Made by a program: the position numbers and the translations under genes | Assembly: GCA_018268715.1 (NCBI GenBank) | Contig: JAFDVZ010000015.1 | Location: 62,001 to 126,000 of the forward strand | Direction: 5' to 3' | From: Acidobacteriota bacterium | GTDB taxonomy: Bacteria > Acidobacteriota > Terriglobia > Bryobacterales > Bryobacteraceae | Length of the DNA: 64,000 nt | Shown: in pieces, positions 7,197-16,634 of the stretch | Layout: the number at the start of each line of letters is the position of its first letter | Numbering within the stretch: the stretch's first letter is position 1 | Notes under the pieces: generated by a model | What the model was told of the DNA's origin: nothing | Databases searched by the model: none | What the model saw: the letters and a program-made list of their open reading frames with translations, nothing else

Positions 7197-9397
7197 AATG
7201 ACTCGGCGCGCTCCAGGTTCGCTTCCACGGCCTTGCGCGTGCGCCAGACGTCGCGCCATTGCTTGTTTTCGAATAACTGGAGTTGGTCGGTGTGGTGTTT
7301 GCACTCGGGCTGGGAGCAGTCGCCGTAGCTGACCAGCGCCTTGACTTTCATCGGCTGTGAGTATTCGACGGCCAGCGTGAAGCCGTCGCCGTGCACCGGA
7401 GTGGCCGTGCCGCCCTGCTCCGGGCCGGGCGTGACCACGCGGAAGATGCCGATGGCTCCCGGGCCGCCGTTGCCGGGCAGATCGATTCCGTTGAGCGGCG
7501 CGCCGCGTTTGGCAGCCGCCGCCGGGCCGGCGCTTTGCTGGTTGAGTTGGAGGCGGAGGAATTCGCCCCAGGGCTTGTCGAGCGCGCCGTACTTCTTCTC
7601 CAGCGCCTCGGCCGCGGCGTCGAGCAGGTCGACGGCGGCCTTCGGGTCTCGGAGACCGGACGGAGTGGTGAGTGGTTTGTCGACCTCGATGGGCTGGGCG
7701 AAGTTGTGGGCGGAGGCGGGCGCGGGGCCGGGCATGCCGAAACGAGTGGCCCAGGTCCAGAACAGGAGTGTCCCACGGGAGTCCGCTTCGGCCTGGCGAT
7801 CCCACGCCTTCAGGACTTCGGCCGCCCGCTTCGCACGCGCGGAACCGTAGGTTTCCACCGCTGACAGGAGGTCCGGCAGCAGGCGGTCGGCCGCTTCCGC
7901 GCGAGTGGAGAGTTTCTTGGTCAACAGCATCTCGAAGCTGATTTTGGGATCCTCGCTGAGCATGCGCAGGGAACGGTCCGAACGGAACGACGCGCCGGTG
8001 GGGGCGACGTAGGGCGGGTAGTCGGACGGCTTCAGCATGGTGGGCCAGCCGGCGTCCCAGGGCGGCTCGTTGGAGTTTTGGACGTAGCCGCTGGGCGGAT
8101 CTATGAGTTTCGGTAACTCATCGTAACTCAGCGTTCCCTTGGGCAGCAGGCGGGATGTGTCGCCGGGGACGGGACGGCTCCAGAACGCCCAGTCGCCTTC
8201 GGAGCGTCGGGGCACGGCGGCGTTGAACAGATACTCGATGTGGCCTTCGCGGTCGGCGTAGAGGATGTTGTACATCGGGATCTGCTGGCGCTTCAACTGA
8301 GTCTGGTATTCGGCGAAGGTGCGCGCCACGCTCATGCGATAGACCTGGTCGAGCAGGAAGGGGCGGTCGAGGCCCGCGACCCATAGCGCGATGGGCGAGC
8401 CGTCGGTGTCGCGGCGAATCACCGGGCCGTGGACCGTCTTGAGCACTTCGAGCGTTTCGGTTTTGAACGAGCCGTCGGGCTGCTTGATCCGGATCGGGTA
8501 CGACGCCTTCCCGTAGGGGATCACCTTGCCGTCGAATTTGTAACCGCCGGGGGCTTCGACGATGCGGTATAGCAGACGGCCGTTGTTGGTGTTCACCGTG
8601 TTGGTGATGGCGTGATGGTCGCTCATGACAAAGCGGAGCGAGGGGACGCCGATCTGGGTGGCGCCGTAGAGGTCGACGCCGGGCGCGGTGAGGTGGATTT
8701 CGAAGTATGTCGATTCGCCGCCCCAGGCCAGGTGAGGGTTCATGAGCAGCATGGATTTGCCGCTGGAGGAGTGGGCGGGACCGATGGCCCAGCCGTTGGA
8801 GCCGTCGGCAATGTCCTCGGGGGACGGTTCGAAGGCGGCGGGACGGAGTTGAGCCGTGGCGGATTCGCCGCGGGGGGCGGGCGGCGCCATCAACGAACGG
8901 TTGGCGACGAACTCGAAGTTATAGAAATGCTGTTCGTGTTCGATCAGGTCGAGGGCGGTGATGGGAAGGACCTGGCGGACTTCGTCGGAGACCGCGCCGG
9001 GTTTGGACGCCGCGGCGTTGATGCCGGCGGCGAAGGCGTCCAGGTAGCCGCGAAATTCAGGCGTCTGCCGGGCGAGCCAACCGGCGGCGCGGGCGGGGAT
9101 TTCGTTGAGCCAGATCCAACGGTCCGTCTTGAGATGGGCGTCCTGGTGGCCGGGTCCGAAGTATTCGGCGCCGCGGCCCCGCGACTGGCCGAGGGTGTGG
9201 AGCAGGAGATCGCCATGGGCCTCCACTTCGGCGTAACCGAACAGGTAGAACATGCTGGTTGTGCTGGCAGCGAAGATGTGGGGTACGCCGAACTTGTCCC
9301 ACAGGATTTCGCCGCGCCGGGTGGGCTGACGCTCGGCGGCGGTCAGGGTGAGGGAGAGGGAGAGGCACAACAACACGGCGCGAAGCCGACGGTCCAT
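7193..9397 (-). CDS. Penicillin acylase family (Ntn-hydrolase) precursor
   Basis: 734 residues with a signal peptide (hydrophobic to about residue 20, TAAERQ). The N-terminal part carries IPHIFAAS-like and FGYAEVEAHGDLL sequences. The predicted autocatalytic nucleophile is Ser200 in DGSNGWAIGP, followed by LLMNPHL, typical of S45 penicillin/AHL acylases that split into alpha and beta chains. Such enzymes hydrolyse amide bonds of beta-lactams, acyl-homoserine lactones or related amides; the substrate here is unknown. GGAG precedes the ATG. It stands alone, convergent with the sortase. Confidence 0.88.
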   Translation of the reverse strand: MDRRLRAVLLCLSLSLTLTAAERQPTRRGEILWDKFGVPHIFAASTTSMFYLFGYAEVEAHGDLLLHTLGQSRGRGAEYFGPGHQDAHLKTDRWIWLNEIPARAAGWLARQTPEFRGYLDAFAAGINAAASKPGAVSDEVRQVLPITALDLIEHEQHFYNFEFVANRSLMAPPAPRGESATAQLRPAAFEPSPEDIADGSNGWAIGPAHSSSGKSMLLMNPHLAWGGESTYFEIHLTAPGVDLYGATQIGVPSLRFVMSDHHAITNTVNTNNGRLLYRIVEAPGGYKFDGKVIPYGKASYPIRIKQPDGSFKTETLEVLKTVHGPVIRRDTDGSPIALWVAGLDRPFLLDQVYRMSVARTFAEYQTQLKRQQIPMYNILYADREGHIEYLFNAAVPRRSEGDWAFWSRPVPGDTSRLLPKGTLSYDELPKLIDPPSGYVQNSNEPPWDAGWPTMLKPSDYPPYVAPTGASFRSDRSLRMLSEDPKISFEMLLTKKLSTRAEAADRLLPDLLSAVETYGSARAKRAAEVLKAWDRQAEADSRGTLLFWTWATRFGMPGPAPASAHNFAQPIEVDKPLTTPSGLRDPKAAVDLLDAAAEALEKKYGALDKPWGEFLRLQLNQQSAGPAAAAKRGAPLNGIDLPGNGGPGAIGIFRVVTPGPEQGGTATPVHGDGFTLAVEYSQPMKVKALVSYGDCSQPECKHHTDQLQLFENKQWRDVWRTRKAVEANLERAESF

Positions 9398-9498
9398 GAA
9401 AATCTCCAGATTCGCGAAAGTGGATCCGCGGACGGGGCGTGATTGAGGGGTCGCCGGTCAGTGTAGCGCTTTTGGACGGCCGTGTTCAACCCGGGGCG

Positions 9499-12372
9499 CT
9501 ATCGGCCGTCGCCCAGCAGGACGAACCCGGCCCAGTAGAACGGGTGGGCGTACTGCGCGTCGCGCATCAGCGTGAGCGAGGCCTGACGGAGAACGCCGGC
9601 GGTGGTGAGGGGCGAGGAGGGGGCGCGGAGTTTCTCGCGATAGCCTTTGTGGAATTCGAGCATCAGGTTGGCGGTGCTGGCCGAATCCACCTTCCATTGG
9701 CTCACCACACTCGAGGGAGATCCGGCGACGAACAGTGCCCAGGCCAGGCCAATGACACCTTCACCGGCGCCGACGCGGCCCCGGCCGGTTTCACAGGCCG
9801 ACAGCACGGTGAGGCTGGCGCGGAGGTCGAGGTTGGAGATCTCTCGGGCTTCGAGGAAGCCGTCTTCGCCGGCTTCGCGGGGTTCGGCGAGGCGGACGTA
9901 CGAGTACATCGGGCTCGAGTTGTCGAGATAGCCGTGGGTGGCGATGTGGATGATGCGAAAGCGGCCGGCCTCCTGCTTGATGCGGGTTTCGCGAGCCTCC
10001 GGGCCGGTGTAGACGCGGCTTTCCCGCGGGCCGTACAACTGGCCCAGCATGCGGACTTCGCGTTCGGCTTCCGGGAGAGGCGCTGGGCTGGCGCCTCGGG
10101 TGGCGGGGCGGGGGGCGGGCTGGTTCGACATCCGAGGGTTGCCGAGCGCGAGCAGCGTTCCCGCGTAATCGGCGGGGGCGGCGTTGCGCGCCGATTGCAT
10201 CATCTGGCCGAGCACGGTGATGGACGGCGCATAAGAGATCGACACCTGCTCGAGCAGATAGCGGCGCGACGGGTCGAGCAGGGCCTGGAAGGGGAGGTCC
10301 CAGAGGCCCGCGTCGGGCATCAGGGTCAGGTTGTCAACGCCGGTGAGATCGGCGCGGGCGGGGGCGATAATGGCGTCGTAGAGTTGGCGTGCGTCGTCGC
10401 GGAAGTCGAGTGCGCGGGCGTCGATTTTGCGCCGGAAGGCGGCGACGCGACGGCGCAGGGCCTCCTCTCCGATGGGGATGACATGGGCGGTGAGGCGTAG
10501 TCGGTCCTGGCGGCGGAGGACGAACAATAGGGTGCGCTTTTCGCCGACTACGTATTCGAGGAAGGCCGAGCGCGGCGTGGCCAGCAGGGCGCCCGCCTTA
10601 TCGAGATCGAAGGACGGGAGGCGTCCGCGCTGGACGGCGAGTTCGGGATGGATGGCGTCAACGCGAGTCTGGAAGGCCTCGATGCCGTGGCGCACGGTTT
10701 CCCGCGAGGCTTCGAAGGCTGCGATGCGGAGCCGGTCGGGGCGGGGGCGTTCCCGCTCGCGCGCCAGTTGGGAGTTCCACGAGGCGAGCTCGACGTTCAA
10801 GCGGCGCTCCTGGTCGCGTTCGGCGGGCGTGAGGGATTTGGTGACGGGCTGGTGGGCGCTGCTGAGAATGTCGAGCAGGACGCGGCCGCGGGCGCGCTCG
10901 GCGAAGGCGAGGGCGGATTCCAGACGGCCCCGGTCGACCTGGAGACCGACCATGGAGGCGTAGGTCTCCACCTTGTCCTCGAAGTAGCGGGCGCGTTCCT
11001 CTTCGCCGCCGGCGAGGGCGTCGCGCACCGCCTCGATGCTGTCGATGGACTGGCGGAAGTGGGCGGCCGCCTCGTCGAAGTGTCCGAGCGCGCTTTCGGC
11101 CTGGCCGGCGGTGTGATGGGCGACGCGGACGGTGTCGCCGTAGCCGTCGGGCGCGGTGGCGAGCGCCTGGGCGGCGATGGAGAGCGCCTGGCGAGGATCG
11201 TTGCGGGCGAGCGTGACCGAGGCGATATGGGCGAGCGCCATGGACTCCCAGGCTTTGTTGCCGACGGCGTGGAACTGGTCGACGGCGGCGCGGTAATACT
11301 CCAGGGCTTTGGCCAGGTCGCCCATCGCCTGGTAGGTGGTTCCGATGTCGTCGTAGCAAATGCCGATCCCGGCCGGAAGTTTGAGCTGCTTGCGGATGTC
11401 CAGGGCCTGGAACTCATAGCGGAGGGCCGAGGCGTGATTGCCCATCTGGTCGGCGGCGTCGGCCAGATAGATGTAGGATTCGGCGAGGCCGGCCTTGTCT
11501 TCGAGTTCCTGATGGATCTTCAGCGATTTCTGGAGGTAATCGAGGGCGAGTTCGGGGTTGCGCTGCGCCAGGTGCACGCCCGCGATGTTGTGGAGGGCCT
11601 TGGCGATGCCGTCGCGATCGGGCTCCACGCTTTTGCGCCAGCCGTCCAGCACGTGTTCGTAGTATTCCAGGGCGAGACGGTAGTTGCCGGTGTCGAAGTA
11701 CAGGTTCGCCATGTTGCTGTAGGTGGACAGCGTGCCATCCAGATCCTTGAGCTCGGTCTTGATGGCGATGGATTGGCGATAGGCGTCGAGGGCGCGGTCG
11801 TATTCGCCGAGGTTGGCGTAGATGAGGCCGAGATTGTTGAGGATCTCCGACACGCCGTGGCGGTCTCCGAGCGTGGAGCGCAGGTCCATGCTCTCGAGCG
11901 AGTACTGGAGAGCGGACTGGTAGTTGGCCAGGGTGAAGTGGATGGCTCCCAGGGCGCCGAGCGCTTGTCCGATGCCGGCCTGGTCGTTCAACTGGCGGCG
12001 GAGGGCGAGCGCCTGCTCGATGGAGCGAGTGGCGATATCGTAGTTGCCGAGGTAAAAGTTGGCGGCGCCGCCCCCGCGAAGGCCGCCCGCCACGCCGGAA
12101 CCATCGTTGATCGATTCGGCGAGTTTCTTCAGATAGGCGTAGGCGGACAGGGCGGCGGAGTAGGATCCCCGGTTCTTCAGCGAGTCGCCTTGGGCTTCCA
12201 GGGCGCGATCGAGTTCTGGAGTGATGAGCGGGCGGTTGGCGGCGACGAGGGCGTCACGCTCGGCGTCGGATTTCGCGGTGGCGAGCTGGACGGCCAGGGC
12301 CTGGATTCGTGCGGGAGCGGGCGCGTCCGCCTGAAACCACAGTAATAACAACGGAAGGACGAACGGGATCAT
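9499..12372 (-). CDS. Secreted TPR-CHAT protease-like protein
   Basis: 957 residues. The ATG at 12372 was chosen; one codon upstream is only a TTG. A hydrophobic N-terminus (IPFVLPLLLLWFQ) suggests export. Residues about 60-480 form a long array of tetratricopeptide repeats (for example GNYDIATRSIEQALALRRQ). The C-terminal CHAT domain, a caspase-like fold, carries His813 in HIATHGYL and Cys860 in LSACETGRG, an intact catalytic dyad. CHAT proteases with TPRs are regulated peptidases; some act in programmed cell death or defence. No adjacent substrate such as a gasdermin was recognised. The divergent gene begins only 27 bp away. Confidence 0.9.
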   Translation of the reverse strand: MIPFVLPLLLLWFQADAPAPARIQALAVQLATAKSDAERDALVAANRPLITPELDRALEAQGDSLKNRGSYSAALSAYAYLKKLAESINDGSGVAGGLRGGGAANFYLGNYDIATRSIEQALALRRQLNDQAGIGQALGALGAIHFTLANYQSALQYSLESMDLRSTLGDRHGVSEILNNLGLIYANLGEYDRALDAYRQSIAIKTELKDLDGTLSTYSNMANLYFDTGNYRLALEYYEHVLDGWRKSVEPDRDGIAKALHNIAGVHLAQRNPELALDYLQKSLKIHQELEDKAGLAESYIYLADAADQMGNHASALRYEFQALDIRKQLKLPAGIGICYDDIGTTYQAMGDLAKALEYYRAAVDQFHAVGNKAWESMALAHIASVTLARNDPRQALSIAAQALATAPDGYGDTVRVAHHTAGQAESALGHFDEAAAHFRQSIDSIEAVRDALAGGEEERARYFEDKVETYASMVGLQVDRGRLESALAFAERARGRVLLDILSSAHQPVTKSLTPAERDQERRLNVELASWNSQLARERERPRPDRLRIAAFEASRETVRHGIEAFQTRVDAIHPELAVQRGRLPSFDLDKAGALLATPRSAFLEYVVGEKRTLLFVLRRQDRLRLTAHVIPIGEEALRRRVAAFRRKIDARALDFRDDARQLYDAIIAPARADLTGVDNLTLMPDAGLWDLPFQALLDPSRRYLLEQVSISYAPSITVLGQMMQSARNAAPADYAGTLLALGNPRMSNQPAPRPATRGASPAPLPEAEREVRMLGQLYGPRESRVYTGPEARETRIKQEAGRFRIIHIATHGYLDNSSPMYSYVRLAEPREAGEDGFLEAREISNLDLRASLTVLSACETGRGRVGAGEGVIGLAWALFVAGSPSSVVSQWKVDSASTANLMLEFHKGYREKLRAPSSPLTTAGVLRQASLTLMRDAQYAHPFYWAGFVLLGDGR

Positions 12373-12399
12373 CAAAGGCGTCGTCTATCAGTGTAGGTT

Positions 12400-13482
12400 A
12401 TGTTGCGACGGAAGGCCGTGATTTGTGCGATCGCCGGAATGGCGCTGGCGTCGGCGCAGCCTGCGTTTGTGGCGGCGTCGCGCGTCGAGGATCTGCCGTT
12501 GCCGGTCCGTGGGTATCAGGTGTACATGGTCGGCGAGTTGCACGGGGTGGGCGAGAATGCTCCCTTTCAGGTCGCTTATCTGGAGAGGCTGGCGGCGAGC
12601 GGGCTGCGGGATGTCGCAATTGAGGAAGACGCCGTCTACGAGGCGGCGGCGCAGGCCTTTGTCGATGGGGACCGGGCGGAGGCTCCGGTCGAGCTATGCC
12701 TGCGCCTGGGGCTGTTGCGGGAGATTCGAGCGCTGAATGTGAGGCTCGCGCCGGGGCGGCGGATTCGCGTGCACCTGACCGATGTCGATTCGCCAGCCGA
12801 GGCGATTTGCGAGCATCTGCGGATGCTCGGGGCGAGGCTGCGGGCCGGTGGCGTGGCGATTCCGGCGCCGGCGGAGTTGAAGGAGCGCGGGGCGGCGGCG
12901 GTGGCCCGGTTGAAGGCGCTGGCGGTGGACGACGCCGATCGCGCGGCGTTGCGGACGGTGGAATACTCCATCGAGGCTTACCGGCAGGGGCTCGAGGCGG
13001 GCGCCGGACCGTCGAAGGGGAGCCCGTATCTGGAGGCCCGGGAGGCCGCGGTGGCGGCGAATATCGCCGATGTGGCGCGGAGCCGGGGCGCGGTGCTGGT
13101 GCTGTATGGCAGCGACCATGTGTCCCGCAAGACGCGGCGCGACGGGGGGCCGGGGCGCGATCACGACTTCAAACCGATGGCGCTGCGGCTGGCCGAGGCG
13201 GGCCTGCGGGTGCACGGGGTGATCACGTTTCCCTTGAAAGCTTCCGTGCGATGGCGCGGACGCGTTACGGAGATGCCCTGGGGGCCGGAGGATAGCCGGC
13301 TGACGTCCGGACGGAACTTCCTGGATGTGCTGGGCGACAGTGGGACGGCCCGGTACTTCTTTGTCGATGCGAGTGTGCGGCCGCGGCTGGCGAGCCAGGA
13401 TATCTCGAATATGACCGTCGACGCCTTCGTGCTGTTTCGGGAAGGGACGCCGATGGAGAACCTGTGTCCGGGAGGCCGTTAG
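12400..13482 (+). CDS. Secreted ChaN/erythromycin-esterase-like protein
   Basis: 360 residues with a signal peptide (MLRRKAVICAIAGMALASAQPA). The motif VGELHGVGEN near residue 45 and the acidic VAIEED some 30 residues later are the signature of the EreA/ChaN-like superfamily, which includes haem-binding ChaN-type and TraB-type proteins. A C-terminal VLYGSDHVSRK segment supplies the conserved histidine expected in the fold. The substrate is unknown. It is divergent from the TPR-CHAT gene with a very short shared upstream region, and its stop overlaps that of the HAD gene at 13479. Confidence 0.65.
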   Translation: MLRRKAVICAIAGMALASAQPAFVAASRVEDLPLPVRGYQVYMVGELHGVGENAPFQVAYLERLAASGLRDVAIEEDAVYEAAAQAFVDGDRAEAPVELCLRLGLLREIRALNVRLAPGRRIRVHLTDVDSPAEAICEHLRMLGARLRAGGVAIPAPAELKERGAAAVARLKALAVDDADRAALRTVEYSIEAYRQGLEAGAGPSKGSPYLEAREAAVAANIADVARSRGAVLVLYGSDHVSRKTRRDGGPGRDHDFKPMALRLAEAGLRVHGVITFPLKASVRWRGRVTEMPWGPEDSRLTSGRNFLDVLGDSGTARYFFVDASVRPRLASQDISNMTVDAFVLFREGTPMENLCPGGR

Positions 13483-14135
13483 CGGGGCTGGAGAAGGTCC
13501 CTGGCGATTTCACTCCATTGACGGAACGGACGGAAAGAGTGTCCCCCGCGGCGCAGTTCGCCGGCGAGCCAACCACGCGCGTAACGGCGTTCGGGCGGGA
13601 CCAATAGCGCCGGGGCGAGGTCCGGCGGGCCGTCGCCCGCGAAGGCCACCGTGGCGGCGTGGTTCAGGGCGTCGCGGACGATGGCGGTTTTGTCGACGCC
13701 CACTTCCTTCGAATAGAATGGCGAGGCTTCGGGGCGGCGGATCCAGAGGCCCCGGCCGGTTTCGATTTCGCCCGGGTTCGCGTGGACCGCGACGTCGTGA
13801 ACGCCGGCGCGAGCGAGGAGCCGATCGATGTACCAGGACGATCCGGCCGAGGCGATGACGATTTCCCAGCCGTTGGCGCGCAGGCTCGCGATGGAAGAGC
13901 CGAGTTGGGGATCGGGCTCGGTTTGGTCGAGCAGGCGTTCGAGAGCGGCGGCGTCGGTCGGCGTGTGGGCGAAGAAGGCGCGCATCGCTTCAAAGTGACT
14001 GAGTTCGCCGTGGGCGTATTGGGCCCAGTAGTCGGGGGCGGTGGAGGGCATGTACTGGCTGGCGACCAGTTGGTAGAAGTCCTGCCGGGTGATGGTTCCG
14101 TCGAAGTCGGTGACCAGGATGCTTGTGGCGGTCAA
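13479..14135 (-). CDS. HAD-family phosphatase, MtnX-like
   Basis: 218 residues. The HAD nucleophile motif VTDFDGTITRQD is at residues 8-19, a serine/threonine motif IVIASAGSS follows near 93, and FAGDGPPDLAPA is the metal-binding motif near 167. This matches the MtnX/phosphoserine-phosphatase-like HAD-IB group; MtnX removes phosphate from a methionine-salvage intermediate. No other methionine-salvage genes lie nearby, so the substrate is open. The predicted start is TTG at 14135 with GGAAAG just upstream. The stop overlaps that of the convergent gene. Confidence 0.72.
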   Translation of the reverse strand: MTATSILVTDFDGTITRQDFYQLVASQYMPSTAPDYWAQYAHGELSHFEAMRAFFAHTPTDAAALERLLDQTEPDPQLGSSIASLRANGWEIVIASAGSSWYIDRLLARAGVHDVAVHANPGEIETGRGLWIRRPEASPFYSKEVGVDKTAIVRDALNHAATVAFAGDGPPDLAPALLVPPERRYARGWLAGELRRGGHSFRPFRQWSEIARDLLQPR

Positions 14136-14211
14136 CTTTCCATTGTTGCCTGTTTGATGGTTGCGGCGGCGTGCGCGAGTGGCTTAGGCTGGCTGCTGAC
14201 GGAACATCATC

Positions 14212-15483
14212 ATGGAAACAACGCGACGGACTTTTGTTCAGATGGCCGCGGCCGGCGTCGGGGCGAGCGCGGCGGTGTGGGGCGCGACGCCGCCTAGCGA
14301 CCGAATCCGCATGGGTTTCATCGGGCTCGGGGGGCAGGGAACCGGACGGCTGAGGGAGTTCATGAAGCATCCGGATGTGGAGGCCGCCGTGGTCTGCGAT
14401 CTGGACACGGAGCATCTGGAACGGGCCGTGGGGCTGGTGGAGAAGACGCAGGGGCGCAAGCCGGAGTCCTCCCGCGATTTCCGGAAGGTGCTGGAGCGGA
14501 AAGATATCGACGCCGTGATGGTGGGTACGCCGGACCACTGGCATGCGCTGCCGACCGTGATGGCCTGCCGCGCGGGCAAGGACGTGTTCGTCGAGAAGCC
14601 GCTTTCCTTTTCGGTGGGCGAAGGACGGGCGATGGTGAAGGCGGCCCTGGCCCATCAGCGCATCACGCAGATGGGGAACCACATCCACAACGACCTGCCG
14701 AATTACCGGCGCGTGGTGGAGATTGTGCGGTCCGGGATGCTGGGGAAGATCCAGCGGGTCTTCTGCGCGCTGTCGAGCGCCAGCAAGGGGTTGGGCAAGC
14801 CGGCCGACACGACTCCGCCCGCTTCGCTCGACTATGACTTCTGGCTGGGGCCGGCGCCGAAGCGGGCGTATAACCCGAACCGGTCGCACTTCACTTATCG
14901 ATATTTCTGGGATTACTCAGGCGGGTATTTTATCGACTTCTGGTGCCATTACGCGGACATTGCTTACTGGGCGCTGGATTTGCAGGCGCCGAAGAGCGTG
15001 TCGGCGATGGGCGGGCGTTGGGCCGTGGATGACAACGCCGAGACTCCGGATATATTCGAGGCGACTTACGAGTATCCCGGAATGGTGCTGACCTGGACCA
15101 TGCATCCGCAGGGCCGGCCGGGCTACGACCACATGGGAAGTTGTGTGATTTTCGAGGGCTCCGAGGCGACGCTGGTCACTAATTACGGCAAGCATGAGTT
15201 ATACGTCAAGGGCAAGTTGCAGGCGGAGTTTCAACGGCCTGGGCAGAGCATTCCGGATTCGCCCGGACATATACGGGAGTTTCTGGACGCGATCAAGTCG
15301 CGGAAACGGACTACCTGCGACATCGAGTACGGACATAAGTTGAATAAGGCCGGGTTGCTGGCGAATGTCGCGTTTCGGACCGGCGAGCGGATCTATTGGG
15401 ATGATTCAAAGGAGCAGGTGACGGGACATTCCAAGGCGAGTCAGTACCTGATGCGGCGTTACCGGAAGCCCTGGAAGCTGTAG
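14212..15483 (+). CDS. Tat-exported Gfo/Idh/MocA family oxidoreductase
   Basis: 423 residues. A Tat signal (RRTFVQMAAAG) opens the protein. A Rossmann domain follows with MGFIGLGGQGTGRL near residue 35, then the family motif VFVEKPLS near 127. The C-terminal half is the Gfo/Idh/MocA beta-sheet domain. These enzymes oxidise or rearrange sugars with NAD(P); Tat-exported members are abundant in Acidobacteria and Planctomycetes and act with the cofactor inserted before export. Substrate is unknown. It is divergent from the HAD gene and convergent with the cysteine-synthase-family gene. Confidence 0.87.
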   Translation: METTRRTFVQMAAAGVGASAAVWGATPPSDRIRMGFIGLGGQGTGRLREFMKHPDVEAAVVCDLDTEHLERAVGLVEKTQGRKPESSRDFRKVLERKDIDAVMVGTPDHWHALPTVMACRAGKDVFVEKPLSFSVGEGRAMVKAALAHQRITQMGNHIHNDLPNYRRVVEIVRSGMLGKIQRVFCALSSASKGLGKPADTTPPASLDYDFWLGPAPKRAYNPNRSHFTYRYFWDYSGGYFIDFWCHYADIAYWALDLQAPKSVSAMGGRWAVDDNAETPDIFEATYEYPGMVLTWTMHPQGRPGYDHMGSCVIFEGSEATLVTNYGKHELYVKGKLQAEFQRPGQSIPDSPGHIREFLDAIKSRKRTTCDIEYGHKLNKAGLLANVAFRTGERIYWDDSKEQVTGHSKASQYLMRRYRKPWKL

Positions 15484-15494
15484 GCCGGCGCTGT

Positions 15495-16424
15495 TTATCG
15501 AAACGGACGGAAGAGTTCCGTGGTGAAGTAGCGCTCCATGCGGTCCGGGAAGATCGTCACGACGTTGCCCGCGCACTCGCGGGCGACGTCCATGGCGGCG
15601 CACAGGTTCAGTCCGGAACTGGGGCCGACGGGGAAGCCGAGGTTCAACAACTGGCGCGTTGCGTCGAGCGCACGGTCGTCCTCCACCTCAATCATTCGCA
15701 GGCCTTCGAGTTCGTGGGGGCGGAAGATGGTGGAAACGCAGTCGATCACGCCGGGGATGCGGGCGCTGAAGCTACAGCATTCCACTTCCGGGGTGCTGCC
15801 TTCGTGGTTTACGGGCCGGGCATGCACGGGGATGGTGTTGCAGCCGTGGTCGCGGAAGCCCTGATACAGGCCGACCAGCGTGCCTCCCGTTCCGACGCCC
15901 GCGGCTACGGCTTCCACCGATTCGCCGGGAATCTGGTCCAGGATTTCGCGGGCCGTCGCCAGACGATGCGCCTGCGCGTTCTCCGGGTTGGAGAACTGGC
16001 GGGGCAGGAAGCCGTCGCATTCGCGGGCCAGACGCTCGGTTTCGGCGATGGCTCCGAGAATGCCGTCCTCCTTCTTCGTCAGACGGATCTCGCCTCCGAA
16101 GGCGCGGATCATGTAGACACGCTCATTGCTGACGCCCTCCGGCATCACGGCGATGAAACGCAGGCCGAGCTGTGCGCTGGCCAGCGCCATGGCGATGCTG
16201 GTGGAGCCGCTGGAGGCTTCGATGACGGTTCCCCCCGGACACACGCGTCCCTCCCGCCAGGCCTTCGTCAGAATGTGCTGCGCGATGCGATCCTTGGTGG
16301 ATCCGCTCGGGTTCAGGAACTCGAGCTTGCACCAGATCAGCGGCAGACTGGCGGAAAGTTGTACGGGAACGAGCGGTGTCCGGGAGACCCGGTTCAGGTA
16401 GTAATTGCAGCGATCGGGCAGCAT
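15495..16424 (-). CDS. Cysteine synthase-family PLP enzyme
   Basis: 309 residues. The PLP-lysine motif NPSGSTKDRIA lies near residue 37, the substrate loop EASSGSTSIAMA near 70, and the phosphate-binding GVGTGGTLVG near 175. These are diagnostic of the O-acetylserine sulfhydrylase / cystathionine beta-synthase family (CysK/CysM type). Cysteine synthesis from O-acetylserine or O-phosphoserine is the likely reaction. It lies 13 bp downstream of a tiny basic ORF on the same strand. Sulfur-donor preference cannot be read from the sequence. Confidence 0.85.
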   Translation of the reverse strand: MLPDRCNYYLNRVSRTPLVPVQLSASLPLIWCKLEFLNPSGSTKDRIAQHILTKAWREGRVCPGGTVIEASSGSTSIAMALASAQLGLRFIAVMPEGVSNERVYMIRAFGGEIRLTKKEDGILGAIAETERLARECDGFLPRQFSNPENAQAHRLATAREILDQIPGESVEAVAAGVGTGGTLVGLYQGFRDHGCNTIPVHARPVNHEGSTPEVECCSFSARIPGVIDCVSTIFRPHELEGLRMIEVEDDRALDATRQLLNLGFPVGPSSGLNLCAAMDVARECAGNVVTIFPDRMERYFTTELFRPFR

Positions 16425-16437
16425 ACCCGCGCCGCCG

Positions 16438-16578
16438 TTACTTGCGGGCGCCGCGTTGCGGGCTCTTCAGCTTGCTCTGGCGCCGCTTCGCGCTCTTGCG
16501 CTTCGGCTTGCTGATGATGAAGGTGCCGCTTCCCAGGTAGGCAGCGCTGTACAGTTTTGCGTCTTTTTCTTCCGCCAA
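16438..16578 (-). CDS. Small very basic protein, TTG start (hypothetical)
   Basis: A 46-codon frame begins with TTG at 16578 and is preceded by GGAG 9 nt upstream. The first half is ordinary (AEEKDAKLYSAAYLGSGTFII); the second half is strongly basic (SKPKRKSAKRRQ...), ending RGARK. Such tails occur in small ribosome- or nucleic-acid-associated proteins. It lies 13 bp upstream of the cysteine-synthase-family gene, so they may be co-transcribed. No family was recognised. The main doubt is the TTG start and short length. Confidence 0.42.
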   Translation of the reverse strand: MAEEKDAKLYSAAYLGSGTFIISKPKRKSAKRRQSKLKSPQRGARK

Positions 16579-16634
16579 GTTTCGTTTCTCCAGTAAAGAA
16601 AATGGAAACTATAAGTTTAGCGTACCTGCGCCGT

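Noticed and set aside
10648..12345. Plus-strand 565-residue open frame opposite the TPR-CHAT gene
   Set aside because: It mirrors the TPR-CHAT gene, has valine/glycine/arginine-biased shadow composition and no family match; the minus-strand gene has clear domains.
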